Notes: generated by a model from the sequence alone, not told the origin. A stretch of DNA of 64,000 nucleotides from Nocardioides mesophilus (GCF_014395785.1 NZ_CP060713.1:1888501-1952500), one strand, 5' to 3'; shown: positions 45,999 through 54,490, counted from the stretch's first letter. Translations and numbers: made by a program.

Positions 45999-47693
45999 TC
46001 AGGAGCCGGTCGTCGTCGCGACCTCCTCCGCCAGCACCGCCCGGCCCTTGCCCGCCGACTTCGCGGCGTACATCGCCTGGTCGGCCAGGCGCAGCAGCAG
46101 GTCACCGCCGCTGAGCCCGTGTCCTGCGTGGGGGTCCCCGGGTGCGGGCGCGGGGTCGGTCCCGGGGTCGGGCAGCCCGCCCGTTGTTGCCGAACGGTCC
46201 GCGGAGCGCCGCTGCTCCGGCCCGCCCGGGGCGGGCCCCACCCGGTGGTGCGCCACCCCGACGCTGACGGTGACCTGCACGGTCAGACCCCGCAGCTCGA
46301 CCGGCTCGGCCATCCGGGCCACGAGCCGCTCGGCGACCTGGGTGGCGTCCTCGGGGTCCTCGAGGAGTACGGCGAACTCGTCGCCGCCGACCCGGGCCAC
46401 CGTGTCCTGGCCCCGGACACATTCACGCAGCCGGGTCGCCACCACCTGCAGCAGCAGGTCGCCCACGTCGTGACCGTGCTGGTCGTTCACCTGCTTGAAG
46501 TCGTCGAGGTCGCAGAAGAGCAGCCCTACGTCGTGGCCGCTGCGCAGCATCGCGTGGTCGAGCCGGTCGGTGAACAGCGCCCGGTTGGCCAGTCCGGTCA
46601 GCGCGTCGTGGAGCGCCTGGAACTCGAGCTGGTCGCGGGCGGTGCCGAGGGCGACGTACAGCCGCTGGTTCTCGGCCATCGCAAGGAACTGGCGCCCGAG
46701 GACCAGCACCACCAGGACCATCCCGAGGCCCAGGTCGACCACCGGCGGCTCCGCGGACGCGGTCAGGACGCCGTAGGAGACGGCGATGCCGGCGGCGGTG
46801 ACCGGGATGTAGGGAAGGGCGGCCGCCACCAGCGAGGGTGTGGAGTGCGCGGGGCCGGCGATCACCGGCAGGGGGTGCCGGGCCCGGCTCCGCTCGAGCG
46901 CGGCCGCCGCGCCGACGAGCAGGAAGCCGAACACCCAGCCGCTGCTGACCACGTCGGCGGAGGTGTAGTCACCCAGGCTCACCAGGTAGAGGTAGGCGCT
47001 GTCGGCCAGGGCCAGGGCACCCAGGCCGAGCGCGAGCAGCAGCAGGACCGGCCTCTCCGCGGACCGGCCGCGGGTGACGGCCAGCAGGACCAGGGTCCCG
47101 AGGATGACGTCGCTGATCGGGTACGCCACCGACAGCGCGAGCCCGGTCGAGCCGTCGGAGCTGTCGGCGGCGGCCGCGCCGAGGCTGGTGACCCAGGAGA
47201 GCACCAGCAGCGACACCGCGATGATCGCGCCGTCCAGCACGTCCCGGCCACGTGCGGCCGCGTGCGCCTGGGACTGGTCGCCGAGCCAGTCCAGCAGACC
47301 CACGCCGGTGAGGATCGGAAAGAGCAGGAAGCCGACGTCGGCGAGCGAGGGGAACGGCACCTCGGTGCCGAGGACCACTTCGTACCACGTCCAGACCAGC
47401 TGCCCGGCGGCCCAGGAGCCGACCCCGAGGGCCAGCGCACGCCACGCACGCGCGTGGGCGTGAGGTGAGCGCGAGGCCAGCCAGCACAGCACGGTCGCGA
47501 GGACCACTGCCAGCAGCTGGCCCAGGTCGCTGACCAGCAGCTGGCCGGTCGCGCCGAGGCCGGGGATCTCCAGCAGCAGCACGAAGAGCGCGCCGAGCAG
47601 CAGCGCGACGACGGCATGGACGAACCCGCGCACGACGCATCCCACCCCTCTGCGAACCCGCAGCACCCCCGAGGCTCCCCAGCCCCTTGCCAT
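45999..47693 (-). CDS. Multi-pass membrane diguanylate cyclase (GGDEF)
   Basis: A 564-residue protein. Residues 1-330 hold about nine membrane helices of a sensory type; residues 345-520 form a GGDEF domain with the intact active motif VGGDEFAVLLED and the metal site LLFCDLDDFKQVND. An RxxD-type inhibitory site is not obvious. Near the C terminus an insertion rich in Gly/Pro/Asp splits the last strands. It synthesises c-di-GMP from GTP. The start ATG 47693 is preferred because TACTCT lies eight bases upstream, a leaderless pattern. Confidence 0.88.
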   Translation of the reverse strand: MARGWGASGVLRVRRGVGCVVRGFVHAVVALLLGALFVLLLEIPGLGATGQLLVSDLGQLLAVVLATVLCWLASRSPHAHARAWRALALGVGSWAAGQLVWTWYEVVLGTEVPFPSLADVGFLLFPILTGVGLLDWLGDQSQAHAAARGRDVLDGAIIAVSLLVLSWVTSLGAAAADSSDGSTGLALSVAYPISDVILGTLVLLAVTRGRSAERPVLLLLALGLGALALADSAYLYLVSLGDYTSADVVSSGWVFGFLLVGAAAALERSRARHPLPVIAGPAHSTPSLVAAALPYIPVTAAGIAVSYGVLTASAEPPVVDLGLGMVLVVLVLGRQFLAMAENQRLYVALGTARDQLEFQALHDALTGLANRALFTDRLDHAMLRSGHDVGLLFCDLDDFKQVNDQHGHDVGDLLLQVVATRLRECVRGQDTVARVGGDEFAVLLEDPEDATQVAERLVARMAEPVELRGLTVQVTVSVGVAHHRVGPAPGGPEQRRSADRSATTGGLPDPGTDPAPAPGDPHAGHGLSGGDLLLRLADQAMYAAKSAGKGRAVLAEEVATTTGS

Positions 47694-47701
47694 CCCCCGC
47701 C

Positions 47702-47707
47702 AGAGTA
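47702..47707 (-). promoter_or_regulatory. Leaderless promoter -10 (TACTCT) of the GGDEF gene
   Basis: On the minus strand TACTCT is followed by eight bases and ATG 47693; the GGGGG run in between could also act as a poor ribosome binding site. Confidence 0.4.
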
Positions 47708-47778
47708 CGGCCGGCACCGGACAAGAGGGGGCAAATCATCCGGAATGCCCGGCCGCGTCGGCCGTGACCTGCTGTTGG

Positions 47779-47784
47779 TACAGT
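47779..47784 (+). promoter_or_regulatory. Putative DLW-39 promoter -10 (TACAGT)
   Basis: TACAGT lies 34 bases before the GTG at 47819, giving a leader of about 28 nt with AAGGA as ribosome binding site. Confidence 0.4.
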
Positions 47785-47818
47785 GCTCGCGCCGTACGAC
47801 GTTGGGGAAGGATCACCC

Positions 47819-47950
47819 GTGAAGAAGCTGCTGCTCGTCGCTCTCGCCGCCGCAGGCGCCGTCATCGCCCGCAACAAGATGAAGGCCGGCCAGCAGGAGC
47901 AGGCGCTGTGGGCCGAGGCGACTGACAACGTCACCTCGCACCGAGGCTGA
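47819..47950 (+). CDS. DLW-39 family small protein
   Basis: A 43-residue protein (VKKLLLVALAAAGAVIARNK at the start, ALWAEATDNV near the end) of the actinobacterial DLW-39 family, which is named for a D-L-W motif; here it reads A-L-W. One membrane helix covers residues 4-18, with a short polar tail. The family sits next to the tRNA-Ile/Ala pair downstream of gyrA in many Actinobacteria, and its function is unknown. It starts at GTG 47819 with AAGGATCAC upstream. Confidence 0.85.
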   Translation: MKKLLLVALAAAGAVIARNKMKAGQQEQALWAEATDNVTSHRG

Positions 47951-47960
47951 GACCCCGGGC

Positions 47961-47978
47961 CCGTCCGGCTCCGGACGG
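47961..47978 (+). terminator. Hairpin after DLW-39
   Basis: CCGTCCGG and CCGGACGG form a perfect inverted repeat with a tiny loop, ten bases after the DLW-39 stop and eight before tRNA-Ala. Confidence 0.5.
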
Positions 47979-47986
47979 CGCCCACC

Positions 47987-48062
47987 GGGGCCATGGCGCA
48001 ATTGGTAGCGCACCTGCTTTGCAAGCAGGGGGTTAGGGGTTCGAGTCCCCTTGGCTCCACCA
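47987..48062 (+). tRNA. tRNA-Ala (TGC)
   Basis: Acceptor GGGGCCA/TGGCTCC with one G-T wobble, D stem GCGC/GCGC, anticodon stem CCTGC/GCAGG around TTTGCAA (anticodon TGC), T stem AGGGG/CCCCT around TTCGAGT. Discriminator A followed by an encoded CCA (48060-48062). Confidence 0.97.
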
Positions 48063-48078
48063 CATCCTGCAGCGTGGC

Positions 48079-49827
48079 TCAGCGGCCGGGCAACGCCGAC
48101 ATCACGCGGTCCCGGCCGGCGTGCTTGGCGGCGTACAGCGCGGCATCGGCCTTGGCGACCATCTCGGTGTGGTGGGCCATCGCGCCGATCCGCTCGGCGA
48201 CCCCGGCCGAAGCGGAGACCATCACACCGGTCTCCGGGATCGTCACCGCCGCGATCGCCGCCCGGATCCGCTCGGCCACCGGCTCCGCATCGACCAGGCC
48301 GGTCTCGCGCAGCAGCACCGCGAACTCCTCGCCGCCGTACCGGTAGGCGGTGTCGGAGGTCCGCAGCGCCGAGGAGAGTGCCGCTGCGACGGCACGCAGC
48401 ACCTCGTCGCCGAACAGGTGCCCGTGGGTGTCGTTGAGCGTCTTGAAGTGGTCGAGGTCGACCATCACCAGGCTGAGCGGGCGGCCGTAGCGGCGACAGC
48501 GCTGCCACTCGTCGTCGATGTCGGCCTCGAAGCGGCGTCGGTTCGGCAGCTGGGTGAGCCCGTCGAGGTGCGCGAGCTCGCGGGCCTCGCTGTGCAGCTT
48601 CGCGCTCTCCAGCGCGGCGCTGGCCGTGGACAGCAGCGCCTCGAGCACCGCCTCGGTGTCGTCGTCGACGACGGTGACCTCGGTCTGCAGCACCCCGACC
48701 ACCATCCCGGCCAGGACCAGCGGGTAGGCCCGGGCCTGGTCCAGCGTCGTGGGGCGCGCCTCGGCGGCGGCCGCGGCGACGACGGCGGGCACCGCGATCC
48801 CGCTCGGGGGTACGGCGCCGTGCGGGTCGTCGCTGCGGGAGCTGATCACGAACTGCTGGTGCTCGTCGCGCACCCACAACAGGGTGGCCGACCCGAGCAG
48901 GTCGGCGGCCGCCTCGGTGACGCTGATCGAGACGTAGCGCACGCTAAGGCTGCCGGAGATCTCGCGGGCCACCCGGACGACGGTCTCGAAGCGGCTGGCC
49001 AGCAGCTCCAGCCGCTCCTCGCGCGCGCCGGCCTCCGACCGGGCCTGGCCCAGGTTCTCGGCCAGCTCGCCCAGCGCGCTGCCGATCGCGTCGATCTCAC
49101 GGACCCCGCTGACCCGGGCCCGGGCGGTGAGGTCGCCGTCATTGAGGGCGGCGATGGTGTCGAGCAGCCGGTCGACCGGCACCACCACGTCGTCCTGGAG
49201 CTGCCGGCGGCGGCGCAGCGCGAGCAGGCCGGTGCCGATCAGCACGAACAGGTAGCAGAACATCACCGTCACCAGCGCGGTGCGCTGAGCGGCGACGGCG
49301 GCGGCGCGCCGGTCCAGGATCAGCGAGGTGCTGCGGGCGTCGGCGGCCCGGTAGGCGTCGAAGCTGGCCTTGCCCTCGCGCAGGAAGTCGACGAGCTCGG
49401 AGCGCGACTGCTCGGCCGGCACAACGTCGGCCGCGCGGGCCGCCCAGCGCTCGAAGTCCGCCCGGGCGAGCAGCACCTTCACCACCTGGTCGGTGATCCC
49501 GGCCTCGGCCTCGCCGTCGATCTCCCGCAGCAGCCGCTCCTCGGCCGCGTCGGCGTTGCCCCGACCGTCGATGTACGGCGCGAGGAACTCCCGCTCGCCG
49601 GTCGCGAGCCAGCCGCGCAGGCCGGTCTCCTGGTCGAGCATGCCGAGCTGCAGCACGCGCGCCTGGTAGCCGATCCGGAGGTAGCGCTCCACGTGAGGCT
49701 GGGAGACCAGCAACAGGTAGCCGCTGGTCAGCAGGCTGAGCAGCAGCATCGCCAGCACCATGAGCAGGGTCAACCGCTGGCTGCGAAGCAGCTCCTGCAC
49801 GAGGCCGCGGGTGCCGTGCTGTGCCAT
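48079..49827 (-). CDS. Sensor diguanylate cyclase (CHASE3-HAMP-GAF-GGDEF)
   Basis: A 582-residue protein: membrane helix (residues 18-42), exterior domain of CHASE3 type (LDQETGLRGWLATGEREFLAPY), second helix (about 198-220), HAMP-like linker (RLLDTIAALNDGDLTARARV), GAF-like domain (about 270-420) and a C-terminal GGDEF domain with the active variant YGGEEFAVLL and metal site MVDLDHFKTLND. The allosteric site RxxD is not clear. ATG 49827 is chosen as the first codon of a credible membrane protein; open codons further upstream run into repeat DNA. It lies 16 bases from tRNA-Ala on the opposite strand. Confidence 0.88.
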   Translation of the reverse strand: MAQHGTRGLVQELLRSQRLTLLMVLAMLLLSLLTSGYLLLVSQPHVERYLRIGYQARVLQLGMLDQETGLRGWLATGEREFLAPYIDGRGNADAAEERLLREIDGEAEAGITDQVVKVLLARADFERWAARAADVVPAEQSRSELVDFLREGKASFDAYRAADARSTSLILDRRAAAVAAQRTALVTVMFCYLFVLIGTGLLALRRRRQLQDDVVVPVDRLLDTIAALNDGDLTARARVSGVREIDAIGSALGELAENLGQARSEAGAREERLELLASRFETVVRVAREISGSLSVRYVSISVTEAAADLLGSATLLWVRDEHQQFVISSRSDDPHGAVPPSGIAVPAVVAAAAAEARPTTLDQARAYPLVLAGMVVGVLQTEVTVVDDDTEAVLEALLSTASAALESAKLHSEARELAHLDGLTQLPNRRRFEADIDDEWQRCRRYGRPLSLVMVDLDHFKTLNDTHGHLFGDEVLRAVAAALSSALRTSDTAYRYGGEEFAVLLRETGLVDAEPVAERIRAAIAAVTIPETGVMVSASAGVAERIGAMAHHTEMVAKADAALYAAKHAGRDRVMSALPGR

Positions 49828-49913
49828 CTCACCACGCCGTCGTCCTGGGAGCGGGCGATGCCCGATTCGGGGTAATTCAAACAGGTCGGGCGGTCTGTGC
49901 GCAGGCGTTCGGC

Positions 49914-49949
49914 TCAGTCGGTGCGGTCGCGCAACCGGTCGAACTCGAC
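49914..49949. repeat. 36-bp duplication, left copy
   Basis: Identical except for one base (49927) to 50444-50479, exactly 530 bp away. The right copy is the last 12 codons of the MBL-fold gene including its stop. The left copy is non-coding. Confidence 0.9.
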
Positions 49950-49963
49950 CGCGGCTCCCACGC

Positions 49964-50123
49964 GTCGAGTCGGCGCATCTGCAGCGCTTCCACCCGTCGA
50001 GTCGGCGCATCTGCAGCGCTCCTACCCGCCGAGTCGGCGCATCTGCAGCCCTTGCACCCGTCGAGTCGGCGCATCTGCAGCGCTCCTACCCGCCGAGTCG
50101 GCGCATCTGCAGCGCTGCGTTCC
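49964..50123. repeat. Five tandem 32-bp units (forward array)
   Basis: Units start at 49964, 49996, 50028, 50060 and 50092. The constant core is CGAGTCGGCGCATCTGCAG, and variation is confined to a few positions of the CGCTCCTACCC half. The core contains GCCGAGTCGGC-type and CTGCAG palindromes. Confidence 0.95.
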
Positions 50124-50286
50124 CGGGCACCGGGCCGCGCCCCTGCCGGCACGGTCCGGCAACAGTCGCACTGGCTGCGTCCTCGTTGCTGTCGATTCGC
50201 TCTGGAGCGGCAACGCGCACGCATGGTGCGCGCTCGTTGCTTCCCGGAATGGCACCCGACTGCCCACCTGCGGTCCCGGCCTGAAC

Positions 50287-50443
50287 CTGCAGATGCGCCG
50301 ACTCGGCGGGGTCCAGGGCTGCAGATGCGCCGATTGGGCAGGGTTCAGACCTGCAGATGCGCCGACTCGGCAGGGTGCAGAGCTGCAGATGCGCCGCCTC
50401 GGCAGGGCCAGACGTGCAGATGCGCCGACTCGGCGGGTTCGGG
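50287..50443. repeat. Five units of the same repeat, inverted array
   Basis: The core CTGCAGATGCGCCGACTCGG starts at 50287, 50319, 50351, 50383 and 50414 (the last after 31 bases and reading GTGCAG). This is the reverse complement of the array at 49964-50123. Between the arrays lie 163 bp (50124-50286) with no recognisable gene. Confidence 0.93.
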
Positions 50444-50479
50444 TCAGTCGGTGCGGCCGCGCAACCGGTCGAACTCGAC
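50444..50479. repeat. 36-bp duplication, right copy (end of the MBL gene)
   Basis: Partner of 49914-49949; encodes V-E-F-D-R-L-R-G-R-T-D-stop on the minus strand. Confidence 0.9.
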
Positions 50480-51265
50480 AGCGTCGTGGGCCGAGAACAT
50501 CGTCACGTCACCGCCGCGCGGGTCCGCGTGCAGCTCGCGCAGCCGGTCCTGGTTGGCGTGCCGCTGCCCGCGGTCCATCTGCACCAGCGACTGGAAGGCG
50601 CGCAGCCCCACCGGGCACTGACGCGGCGTCTCGACCTCGCCGTGGAAGAAGTAGGCGTCCCCGCAGTGCAGCAGCCACCCCCCGGAGGGCCGCCGCACCG
50701 CGACCGCGCTGTGGCCGCGGGTGTGCCCCGGCAGCGGCACCAGGAGTACGTCGTCGCCGACGACCGGCAGCGCACCGAAGCCGAACCAGTCCACGGCCGC
50801 ACCGGCCTCGTGCGTGGCCCAGGTCGCCGCGTCCCACTGCACCGGCAGGTAGCGGCCCTTCTCCCGCGGGCTGCGCCGGGCCTGCGCGGCGGCCAGCTCC
50901 TCGGCGCTCACGTGCACCCGGGCCTCAGGGAAGTCCGGGATCCCGCCGGCGTGGTCCAGGTCGAGGTGCGTCAGCACCAGGTCGCGCACATCGCGCGGGT
51001 CCAGGCCGAGCGCCTGCACCTGCGCGAGCGCGGTCTCGGCGGGGTCGAGGGCGGCGCCGACCAGCCGCGCGAAGCCCGGCCCGAGCCGCTTCGGGTCCGC
51101 CACGTCCCGGGCGCCGATCCCGGTGTCGACGAGGGTGAGCCCGGCGTCGGACTCGATCAGCAGGCAGTGCGCCACCAGCCGCTCGGGCATCACCCCGAGC
51201 CGGGCGGCCGCCGGGCGCATCGTCGCGCAGTTGAGGTGGTGGATCCGGGTGATCGCGGCGCTCAT
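50444..51265 (-). CDS. MBL-fold metallo-hydrolase
   Basis: A 273-residue metallo-beta-lactamase-fold enzyme with the metal motif LTHLDLDHAGG, then PGHTRGHSAVAV, the bridging Asp in LLHCGDAYFF and the last His in MFSAHDAVEF. The arrangement resembles the lactonase/quorum-quenching-like branch, but the substrate is not deducible. Start ATG 51265 (MSAAITRIHHLNCATM) is chosen over an upstream ATG because CACTGT, a weak -10, lies seven bases before it. Its last 12 codons are duplicated on the far side of the repeat arrays. Confidence 0.86.
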   Translation of the reverse strand: MSAAITRIHHLNCATMRPAAARLGVMPERLVAHCLLIESDAGLTLVDTGIGARDVADPKRLGPGFARLVGAALDPAETALAQVQALGLDPRDVRDLVLTHLDLDHAGGIPDFPEARVHVSAEELAAAQARRSPREKGRYLPVQWDAATWATHEAGAAVDWFGFGALPVVGDDVLLVPLPGHTRGHSAVAVRRPSGGWLLHCGDAYFFHGEVETPRQCPVGLRAFQSLVQMDRGQRHANQDRLRELHADPRGGDVTMFSAHDAVEFDRLRGRTD

Positions 51266-51329
51266 GGCGCCCACAGTGGCACAGCCCACAGCACGGGACG
51301 GCCCGACGTGCGCACCGGCCCCGCCGCCG

Positions 51330-51335
51330 TACGCT
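51330..51335 (+). promoter_or_regulatory. Leaderless promoter -10 (TACGCT) of the SURF1 gene
   Basis: TACGCT is followed by seven bases and GTG 51343; there is no Shine-Dalgarno sequence. Confidence 0.5.
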
Positions 51336-51342
51336 CGATGTC

Positions 51343-52170
51343 GTGGTCCGCACCCTGCTCGCCCCCCGGATGCTGGCGCTGCACGCGCTCGGCGTGCTGG
51401 CGGTGACCGCGGCGGTGCTGCTCGGCCTCTGGCAGTACGGCGCCTGGCAGACCGGCCGCGAGCTGGAGGCGCGGGACCTCGCCGGCGCCACCCCGCAGCC
51501 GCTGGGCGACGTGCTCACCGCCGACGCGCCGTTCCCCAACGACCAGGTCGGCCGTCCGGTGACCTTCGCCGGCCGGTGGCTGCCGCGGAGCACCTTCGAG
51601 GTCAGCGACCGGCGCCTCGAGGGCCGCACCGGCCGGTGGCTGGTGACGCCGGTCGCGGTCTGCGCCGACCGCTCCGCGGCCGACTGCGCCGAGGCGCCCG
51701 CGATGCTGGTGGTCCGTGGCTGGCTGGCGCCCGACGCGCCGCGGCCGGGCCCGCCCCGCGGCACCGTCGCGCTCACCGGCTGGCTGCAGCCCGGCGAGGG
51801 CCAGGGCATCCCCGACCCGGACCCGCGCGACGACGTACTCCCCGAGCTGCGGATCGCCAGCGCCATCCAGAAGGTCGACCAGGACCTGTACGGCGGCTAC
51901 GTGATCGCCCGGGACCTGGCCGGGCCCGCCGCCGCAGGGCTCGAGCCGGTCACGCCGGCCTCGCTGCCGGAGCCGTCGGGCTTCACGTCGCTGCGCAACC
52001 TGCTCTACGCGCTGGAGTGGTGGGTCTTCGGTGGCTTCGCGGTCTACCTGTGGGTGCGCTGGGTGCGCGACGAGCTGGCCGGCCGGCACGACGAACCCCC
52101 GGGCGACGGCGGTCCGGACCCGGACGGGGAGCCGCACGTGGACACCGCTGGGATACGGTCGACCTCGTGA
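51343..52170 (+). CDS. SURF1 family cytochrome oxidase assembly protein
   Basis: A 275-residue SURF1-like protein with two membrane helices, one near the N terminus (residues 10-30, GLWQYGAWQTGRE following it) and one near residues 225-245 (LEWWVFGGFAVYLWVRWVRDE). The exterior part holds the family motifs FAGRWLP and LVVRGWLAPDAP. It helps assemble the aa3-type oxidase. It starts at a leaderless GTG 51343. The next gene's start overlaps its stop by four bases. Confidence 0.88.
   Translation: MVRTLLAPRMLALHALGVLAVTAAVLLGLWQYGAWQTGRELEARDLAGATPQPLGDVLTADAPFPNDQVGRPVTFAGRWLPRSTFEVSDRRLEGRTGRWLVTPVAVCADRSAADCAEAPAMLVVRGWLAPDAPRPGPPRGTVALTGWLQPGEGQGIPDPDPRDDVLPELRIASAIQKVDQDLYGGYVIARDLAGPAAAGLEPVTPASLPEPSGFTSLRNLLYALEWWVFGGFAVYLWVRWVRDELAGRHDEPPGDGGPDPDGEPHVDTAGIRSTS
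52154..52159 (+). promoter_or_regulatory. Internal promoter -10 (TACGGT) for DUF3817
   Basis: TACGGT lies seven bases before GTG 52167, inside the last codons of SURF1, suggesting additional leaderless transcription of DUF3817. Confidence 0.4.
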
Positions 52171-52586
52171 ACGCCGCCCTGCTCCGCTACCGCGTCATGG
52201 CGACCGTCGTGGGGGTCCTGCTCGTCGTGCTGATCCTCATCGGGGTCCCGCTGGCGAACTTCGACGGCACCGCGATGTGGACCATCTTCCCCTCCACGCC
52301 GCTGATCTGGCCCGACGGCAGCACTGCGCACGCCGTCGGCGAGGCGATCACCACCTACCTCGGCATCGCCCACGGCTGGCTCTACATGCTCTTCCTGGTG
52401 ACCGCGTTCCTGCTCTCCCGCAAGGCCCGGTGGGACATCCCGTTCACCCTGGTGACCCTCCTGTGCGGCACCATCCCGCTGGTCTCCTTCTGGGCCGAGC
52501 GGCGCGCGACCCGGCGGGTCCGCGCCCAGATGGCCGGCTCCGGCACGAACGGCGGCCCCGGCGCGACCGTGCCCTCGGACCGCTGA
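52167..52586 (+). CDS. DUF3817 membrane protein
   Basis: A 139-residue protein with three membrane helices and the DUF3817 pattern: LLRYRVMATVVGVLLVVLIL at the start, GIAHGWLYMLFLVTAFLLSRKARW in the centre. The family is related to the C-terminal part of glycolipid/MmpS-like membrane proteins; its function is unknown. It starts at GTG 52167 overlapping the SURF1 stop (GTGA). Confidence 0.86.
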   Translation: MNAALLRYRVMATVVGVLLVVLILIGVPLANFDGTAMWTIFPSTPLIWPDGSTAHAVGEAITTYLGIAHGWLYMLFLVTAFLLSRKARWDIPFTLVTLLCGTIPLVSFWAERRATRRVRAQMAGSGTNGGPGATVPSDR

Positions 52587-52593
52587 GCCGGCA

Positions 52594-53424
52594 GTGAGCG
52601 CGTCCCGCACCGCGTTCGTCCTGGGTGGCGGCGGGCTGCTCGGCGCGGTCGAGGTCGGGATGCTCCGGGCGCTCTTCGACGCCGGGATCGCGCCCGACTT
52701 GGTGCTCGGCACCTCGGTCGGGGCGCTCAACGGGGCCTTGGTGGCCGCTGATCCCGGACCGGGGGTGATCGACCGGCTGGTCGGGCTGTGGGAGAGCGCG
52801 GCGAGCAGCAAGGACGTGTACGGCGACGGGCCGGTGCGCCAGGTCCGGCGGGCCGTGCGCACCGGCACCCACCTGCACTCCAGCCGGCCCCTGCGCGCGC
52901 GGCTGCAGGCCGAGCTCGGCGAGCGGACCTTCGCCGACCTCGCCGTGGAGTTCCAGTGCTGCGCCGCGAGCATCGAGCGGGCGGCCGAGCACTGGTTCAC
53001 CGAGGGCCGGGTGGTGGACGCGGTCGTCGCCAGCGCCGCCGTACCCGGGCTGCTGCGTCCCGCCGTCGTCGAGGGGGAGCACTACCTCGACGGCGGGATC
53101 GTGAACTCGATCCCGGTGGGCCGTGCGGTGGAGCAGGGCGCGGACCGGATCTTCGTGCTGCAGGTGGGCCGGGTCGACCGGCCGCTGACCCCGCCGCGCA
53201 AGCCGTGGGAGGTCGCCCGGGTCTCCTTCGAGATCGCCCGCCGGCACCGGTTCCACCGGGAGATGGCCGCGCTGCCGGCCGGCGTCACCGCGCACGTGCT
53301 GCCCACCGGCGGAAGCACCGAGCGCGACGACAGCCTGCTGTCCTACCGCGACTTCCGGGCGGTGATGCGGCGCATCGACGCGGCCCACCGGGCCTCCACC
53401 CGCTACCTCGAGGAGCTCGCGTGA
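52594..53424 (+). CDS. Patatin-like phospholipase
   Basis: A 276-residue patatin-fold hydrolase with the oxyanion glycines FVLGGGGLLGAVEVGML, the nucleophile motif G-T-S-V-G (LVLGTSVGALNGALV, Ser near residue 42) and the partner D-G-G (YLDGGIVNSIPV). It cleaves acyl esters, probably phospholipids. It begins at GTG 52594, eight bases after DUF3817, and its stop overlaps the acyltransferase start by four bases, which suggests coupled lipid remodelling by hydrolysis and re-acylation. Confidence 0.9.
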   Translation: MSASRTAFVLGGGGLLGAVEVGMLRALFDAGIAPDLVLGTSVGALNGALVAADPGPGVIDRLVGLWESAASSKDVYGDGPVRQVRRAVRTGTHLHSSRPLRARLQAELGERTFADLAVEFQCCAASIERAAEHWFTEGRVVDAVVASAAVPGLLRPAVVEGEHYLDGGIVNSIPVGRAVEQGADRIFVLQVGRVDRPLTPPRKPWEVARVSFEIARRHRFHREMAALPAGVTAHVLPTGGSTERDDSLLSYRDFRAVMRRIDAAHRASTRYLEELA

Positions 53425-54490
53425 GCGGGTTGTTCCGGCGGGTGGTGCTGGCGCCGCTGCTGATCGTGCTGACGGTGCTGCTGCTGACCACGATCCCGCT
53501 GTGGCTGCTGGTCGCCATCGTGCTGAGCCCGGTGGTCAAGGGCCGGCTGCGACCGCTGCGGCTGCTCTCGCTGATGCTGATGCACCTCGTGCTCGAGAGC
53601 CTGATGCTGGTCGAGCTGTTCGGCCTCTGGATCGCCTCGGGGTTCGGGATCTTCATCCGGCGGCCGTTCTTCCAGCGCATCCACTACGACATCGTGCAGA
53701 CCTACCTGGTGGTGTTCTTCCGGGAGGCGCGGCGCGTGCTGCGGCTCAAGATCGTCACCGAGGGGCCCGCTCCCGACGCGCACCCGGGCGAGCCGCTGCT
53801 GGTCTGCTGCCGGCACGCGGGCCCCGGTGACTCGTTCACGCTGATGTACGCCCTCATGCACTGGTACGGCCGCGAGCCGCGGGTGGTCCTCAAGGACACC
53901 CTGGCCTGGGACCCCGCCATCGACGTGATCCTCAACCGGCTGCCCAGCCGGTTCATCTCGCCGGGGCGACCGGGCCAGGACCTCGAGCAGCAGGTCGGGG
54001 CGCTCGCGGCCAACCTCGACGAGAACGACGCCTTCGTGATCTTCCCCGAAGGCGGCAACTTCACCCCGGCCCGCCGGCAGAAGGCGATCGACAAGCTGCG
54101 CCGGATGGGCCTCGAGGCGATGGCGCAGCGGGCCGAGCGGATGGAGAACGTGCTGGCCCCCGGCCGGGCGGTCTGCTCGCGGCGCTGGACGCCGCTCCGG
54201 ACGCCGACGTGGTCCTGGTCGCGCACACCGGGCTCGACCACCTGCTCACGGTCGGCGACCTGTGGCGCGAGCTGCCGATGGACAAGCAGATCATCATGCG
54301 CTGGTGGCGGGTGCCCCGCGCGGAGATCCCCGCGGGACGGGAGGAGCGCATCGACTGGCTCTACTCCTGGTGGGAGCGCATCGACGAGTGGATCGACGAG
54401 CACCGGCCCGTGGACCTGCCGCCCCGGGGCCGGCGTACCCGCGGCGGCAGCCCTGCCTCCGGTGCAGCCCGGACGCACAGGAGCCGCTGA
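53421..54490 (+). pseudogene. Phospholipid/glycerol acyltransferase, apparent frameshift
   Basis: Three membrane helices (about residues 8-35, 42-75) precede an LPLAT domain with the catalytic H-x4-D (CRHAGPGDSF) and FPEGGNF motif. After MENVLAPGRAV (near 54165) the frame turns into an Arg/Ser shadow. Adding one C to the C5 run 54157-54161 gives VLAPRPGGLLAALDAAPDAD and joins VVLVAHTGLDHLLTVGDLWR up to the stop at 54490. The repaired protein is about 356 residues. Cause: probably one missing base in a homopolymer. It starts at GTG 53421 overlapping the patatin stop. Confidence 0.85.

Noticed and set aside
47694-47717. GGDEF protein start at 47717
   Set aside because: The added residues overlap the promoter-like TACTCT; ATG 47693 fits leaderless initiation better.
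49964-50443. A CRISPR array
   Set aside because: Units are directly adjacent with no unique spacers, half of them are inverted, and no cas genes are present.
49914-50479. A phage attachment site pair
   Set aside because: No integrase or phage gene lies between the copies; the enclosed DNA is only repeats, so att is not supported though a similar mechanism is possible.
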